DNA of 9,227 bases from JARLFX01 sp036404255. Lineage in GTDB: Bacteria > Acidobacteriota > Terriglobia > Terriglobales > Acidobacteriaceae. The stretch is taken from assembly GCA_036404255.1 (NCBI GenBank), contig DASWOP010000211.1, forward strand, positions 1 through 9,227, given 5' to 3'. Shown piece by piece: positions 5,944 through 9,227 of this stretch. Numbering within the stretch: the first letter of the stretch is position 1; each line of letters starts with the position of its first letter. A model generated the notes under the pieces. It was not told where the DNA came from, did not search any database, and saw nothing but the letters and a program-made list of their open reading frames with translations. The position numbers were made by a program, and so were the translations under genes.

Positions 5944-8896
5944 AGAATTTGTAGCGGACGGAAATCTGAGCCGAACGCGGTTGCTGTACGTTCTGTAGCG
6001 AGCCGAAGGTAGCCGATGCAGCGTTCGTTCCGTTTACAAACTGCTGAGCGGCACCGCGGTTGGTCACGTTGTAGATGTTCAGATCAGCTTCCACTGACTG
6101 GCCATGCTTGAAGGGAAAGGTGCGACCCACAAGCATGTTCCACTGAATCAGCCATGGGCACCAAATCTGGCCAGTACCACGGTCTGCATATTTGAAGCGA
6201 TTCGTGGTCGCCAGCGGATTAGAGACCGTTCGGGTCACGCTGCTGCTGTTTGTCACCGAGAGCGTCGAAGGACCGTACTGACCGCTATAGGTTTGGCCAA
6301 GAGCCGCAAGCGTGGTGTAAACGGGACCACCGGGCGTACCGGATTGAGCGGTCACAGTATTCGAGAATCTCAACTTCCAGGGAGCCTGATAGTTGATGCC
6401 CGTGCGCCACTGATGCCGCTGCCACATGCGATTCCGTGTATCGCCGGTATAGGAATTGGTTGAGTTTCCTCGGACCGTGCCCAGGCCAGCATTATTCGCA
6501 AACTTGGTGGGCTCGATAATTCCAGCCGGGTCATTCGGCTGCCATGTACCGCCAAGATGATCTGGCGAGTAGGAGTACGTGGTAAAGAATTGAAGGTTCT
6601 TCGTCTGCTTGCTCGCCGTAACTTCTAGGGCCTGATACACGAACCAGTTCCAGGTATTATTTGTAATTAGATAGTTATAGTTCAGGTCTTTGTTGACCAG
6701 ACCGCTCCACACCGTTCCCGACGGAGTCGTGGTGTAGATCTGGTTTTGATCTACCTGCGCCGGACGATCCCGGTACTCCCTATCGATGTAGCTGACATCG
6801 ACGAGAACTTCACCCGGCAACTGGGTGCGATATCCAACCAGCCACTCCTTCACATAGCCCTGATGCCGATTGGGATCAAATGTCTTGCCTGACAGGCTGG
6901 GCACGCCCGGTCTGCTTCCAGGAGTGACGAACGTACCGATGAGTGTGCCGGAAGTGTTGTAGTAGTAGTCCGTCGTATCCACCGTGCTGGTTCCGGCCGT
7001 ACCGATATAGCTTGCATTAGTAATATCGGTGAGTCTGCTCCAACTTGCCCGAACAACATTCTTCTGGTTCTTCGTCAGCACATAGGCTCCGCCCACACGC
7101 GGGGCATAGTTCCACGAGTGCTGCGTCTGCACATGAAAGACGCCATCCTGCCCTGATATCCAGTCAGGACGGAGTCCAGCAGTAATGGAGAGCCGTGGAA
7201 TTGGGCGCCAGCGGTCCTGGATATACCATGCATAGTCACTGGCCAGAACATCGCTGCTCAATACACGGCTTTGGCTTACAGACTGTGTATGAAACGTGGT
7301 GTAGCCCTGAGTGGCATCATTGAAATTATTGAGGACCACATCCTGCTGAATGATGGTTCCGTTATTTGCATAGTACGTTGTCGATCGACTGCGCTCATGC
7401 GGTTCAAGGTAGAAGCCTGCAGCAAGCTCATGCGATCCCCATGCACTGGGAATGTAGTACGAAATATCTCCAGTGATGGTCGACTTTCTTGCGGGAGTAA
7501 CAGCTACGGAAGACAGATTATTGAGCGTAGCGAGTGACGATCCTTGCCCCACCAGTTTGCCGGCAGAGAGCGTATTTGTCGCGTAGACATCGACCTCTGG
7601 CTTGCTGCCAACACCGCCAATCGCGCCAAGGCTGGTATTCGCACCCTTATTGTTATAGGAGATGAGAAAGCGTGTGCTGAGACGCGGTGTCCACTGAGAG
7701 ATCAACCGAACACCGTATGCGCCGCCGCCATATTGGTTGTGAACAAAGTTCGTTGCATACCACTGGTAGTTCGCATCCTGTTTGCGGCTATCATATTGCA
7801 CAATTCCCGTGAGCCTGTGTCGGTCCGATAGCTGTACCGATGTATTTCCCAGAAAGACGAACCCTCGCGACTGATTGGGAAATGTTTGAAAACCTGGAGA
7901 GAGCGCCCGCAGATAAGCGTTCTGGGCCGCAGTCTGACTAATGCCATCATTGCGATGGATATACCGGCCAGAGAAGAAGAACCAAGCCTTGTTCTTCTTG
8001 ATCGGACCGCCGAGAGAAAAGTCGGGTTGCTGGGACGCGGAGGCTGCAGCATTGCCTCCCGGAACATTATTCGCGTTGAGCGATGCCGGACCAAACAACC
8101 ATAGAAGCGCGCCATGAAAATGATCGCTGCCAGTTGGGCTCGCCAGATTGATCACCATGCCCATAGCCGCAGGCGAAGAGGCATCATTTGCACCGGTCTT
8201 AATCTGGATATCCCCAAGCGATTCATTCGCGATGCTGATCGAGTTCGACGGCCAGTTCTGCTGGAAGCTGCCGATATCCATGCCATCCAGCAGCACCGCG
8301 TGATTCTCATTCTCCGAGCCGCGCAGGAAGTAGGTCTGCCCACCCTGGGCATCACTCGAAGCGCTGATGATGCCCGGCGTAATCTGCAGCGAATCCGACC
8401 AGTCGTGGCGACCGGTCACTGGAATATTCCGAAGTAACTCACCGCTCAGGTTGATGGCCTGCTCCGCGCTCTGTGTATCAATGACCGGAGCATCGCCGGA
8501 CACCTGTACCGACTCCGCTTCCGAGCCGATCCTCAGCCCAATATCGACCGTAACATTCAGTCCCGCACGAACAAGAAGTCCCACACGCACGAACTTCTGG
8601 AACCCCTTGACTTCGGCTTCCACCGCATAATCCGCACCTTGGGGTAACTCGATCAAGCGGTAGTTACCTTCCTTATCGCTCACCGCCTTGAATGTACCGC
8701 CGACGGCAGGGCTGTGCGCCGTAACGGCAACACCGGCCACGGCTGCGCCAGTACTATCGGTAATATGCCCATAAATGCTGCCATTCGCGGAGGTTTGAGC
8801 GTGTGCCACCGCAAAACTTAGCAAACCCAGCAGCATTGCGAACACCAGGGCTCTAGCCTTCGTCTTGAATGGAAGAGTTCTTTTTCGATGAATCAT
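5942..8896 (-). CDS. TonB-dependent outer-membrane receptor, Oar-like, with carboxypeptidase-regulatory-like N-domain
   Basis: Outer-membrane beta-barrel for energised uptake of a large substrate. The 984 residues start with a signal peptide (basic residues 4-15, hydrophobic 16-30, cleavage after AHA33). An Ig-like carboxypeptidase-regulatory domain follows (about 38-122, GSIYGHITDSTGAAVAGVAV and DKEGNYRLIELPQG). Next come a plug domain (about 128-255, SVQVSGDAPVIDT, FLRGSENENHAVLLDGMDI at 190-208) and a long barrel rich in aromatic and polar residues, with FSLGGPIKKNKAWFFFSGRY near 293-312. It ends RYKF, the terminal Phe expected of outer-membrane barrels. AGGAG at 8903-8907, six bases before the ATG at 8896, supports the start. 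It is slightly short for Oar-like proteins, with no break visible. It is the first gene of an operon with a secreted S9 peptidase, suggesting peptide or glycopeptide uptake; the substrate is not determinable here. Confidence 0.92.
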   Translation of the reverse strand: MIHRKRTLPFKTKARALVFAMLLGLLSFAVAHAQTSANGSIYGHITDSTGAAVAGVAVTAHSPAVGGTFKAVSDKEGNYRLIELPQGADYAVEAEVKGFQKFVRVGLLVRAGLNVTVDIGLRIGSEAESVQVSGDAPVIDTQSAEQAINLSGELLRNIPVTGRHDWSDSLQITPGIISASSDAQGGQTYFLRGSENENHAVLLDGMDIGSFQQNWPSNSISIANESLGDIQIKTGANDASSPAAMGMVINLASPTGSDHFHGALLWLFGPASLNANNVPGGNAAASASQQPDFSLGGPIKKNKAWFFFSGRYIHRNDGISQTAAQNAYLRALSPGFQTFPNQSRGFVFLGNTSVQLSDRHRLTGIVQYDSRKQDANYQWYATNFVHNQYGGGAYGVRLISQWTPRLSTRFLISYNNKGANTSLGAIGGVGSKPEVDVYATNTLSAGKLVGQGSSLATLNNLSSVAVTPARKSTITGDISYYIPSAWGSHELAAGFYLEPHERSRSTTYYANNGTIIQQDVVLNNFNDATQGYTTFHTQSVSQSRVLSSDVLASDYAWYIQDRWRPIPRLSITAGLRPDWISGQDGVFHVQTQHSWNYAPRVGGAYVLTKNQKNVVRASWSRLTDITNASYIGTAGTSTVDTTDYYYNTSGTLIGTFVTPGSRPGVPSLSGKTFDPNRHQGYVKEWLVGYRTQLPGEVLVDVSYIDREYRDRPAQVDQNQIYTTTPSGTVWSGLVNKDLNYNYLITNNTWNWFVYQALEVTASKQTKNLQFFTTYSYSPDHLGGTWQPNDPAGIIEPTKFANNAGLGTVRGNSTNSYTGDTRNRMWQRHQWRTGINYQAPWKLRFSNTVTAQSGTPGGPVYTTLAALGQTYSGQYGPSTLSVTNSSSVTRTVSNPLATTNRFKYADRGTGQIWCPWLIQWNMLVGRTFPFKHGQSVEADLNIYNVTNRGAAQQFVNGTNAASATFGSLQNVQQPRSAQISVRYKF

Positions 8897-8921
8897 AATC
8901 GTCTCCTGAAAATAAATCGAT

Positions 8922-8992
8922 GAAGTCCGCTTCGCATTTGAGGATGCGAATGCAGAGGAAGTAGTCGAGGCGCTTCGATCAGGAAGTCCGCT
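8922..8992. repeat. 10-bp direct repeat in the receptor leader
   Basis: GAAGTCCGCT occurs at 8922-8931 and 8983-8992, 61 bases apart, both between the candidate promoter and the receptor start, with the first copy abutting the leader hairpin. A repeated protein-binding site is possible; chance or an old small duplication is equally possible. Confidence 0.3.
8931..8950 (-). promoter_or_regulatory. Perfect hairpin in the receptor leader
   Basis: TTCGCAT (8931-8937) and ATGCGAA (8944-8950) form a perfect 7-bp stem with a 6-base loop, about 23 bases upstream of the receptor's ribosome binding site. It could be an operator-like inverted repeat or an RNA hairpin acting on mRNA stability. No T-run follows on the coding strand, so it is not a standard attenuator. 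The structure is seen; the role is inferred. Confidence 0.4.
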
Positions 8993-9227
8993 GGTGGCAA
9001 TGTGCTGGATTTATAGGGGGTCGGCATACGCGGCAGTCAACAGTCCATTGCGAATGTTGGCTGCCGCAGCCGTTAGACCTGTGCAACAGAAGAATGTGCT
9101 GCTATCCAGCCTTGAAGGAAGGATCAACAACAATACTCAGCGGTGAAGCGCGTGGTCTGTACGGCATAGTAATCATGTGAGATGAAGTGCGTTGGCTTAG
9201 CGCGCATGGGCACTCTCCGCAATTGCA

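Larger units (their letters stand above)
8897..9227 (-). promoter_or_regulatory. Upstream region of the receptor operon: candidate promoter and leader
   Basis: These 331 bases hold no gene I can support. On the minus strand TTGACT (9040-9035) and TATAAA (9015-9010) are each 5/6 to sigma-70 consensus, but the 19-base spacer is long, so the promoter is tentative. The leader would run about 105 bases. It carries a hairpin at 8931-8950 and a 10-bp direct repeat. From the right edge to 9124 a minus-strand frame is open, ending AVQTTRFTAEYCC. It could be the tail of an upstream gene but resembles nothing I know. Confidence 0.4.

Noticed and set aside
5439..5945. Plus-strand open frame of 168 codons opposite the peptidase N-terminus
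   Set aside because: Arg/Pro/Ser-rich antisense shadow of the propeller repeats with no recognisable motif.

Overview
The window looks like a chromosomal segment of an acidobacterium (Terriglobia-type, for example the Granulicella/Edaphobacter/Terriglobus group). This is an inference. It rests mainly on the roughly 1000-residue Oar-like TonB-dependent receptor with an N-terminal carboxypeptidase-regulatory-like domain sitting directly upstream of an S9 peptidase, an arrangement abundant in those genomes. The moderately high GC content and AGGAG-type ribosome binding sites also fit. No mobile element, CRISPR array, tRNA or rRNA was found.

Left part (1-3830): an amino-acid module. Three genes run on the minus strand. 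A threonine-synthase-type PLP enzyme (1874-3088) is followed by an SLC1-type dicarboxylate/amino-acid:cation symporter (383-1798). After a 253-base leader region comes the first 43 codons of cysteine synthase cysK (1-129, cut by the window edge and easy to miss). A GntR/FCD regulator reads divergently from the threonine synthase on the plus strand (start probably 3165, end 3830). The two divergent genes are so close that the promoters must lie in about 3090-3165, so the regulator is the obvious candidate controller of the threonine synthase and perhaps the transporter.

Right part (3954-8896): a two-gene minus-strand operon. The outer-membrane receptor (5942-8896) is followed after 11 bases by a secreted S9 prolyl-oligopeptidase-like enzyme with a seven-repeat WSPDG propeller. 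The peptidase's ribosome binding site is fused with the receptor's stop codon (TAAGGAG), so the two are probably translated together. A plausible joint role is uptake and periplasmic hydrolysis of a peptide-containing substrate. The two modules converge at 3831-3953, which holds two back-to-back inverted repeats.

The last 331 bases (8897-9227) hold the receptor's leader and a candidate promoter but no gene that can be supported. I see no clearly novel system. The most useful second looks are the regulator/threonine synthase/transporter cluster, the receptor-peptidase coupling, and the hairpins next to cysK and in the receptor leader.
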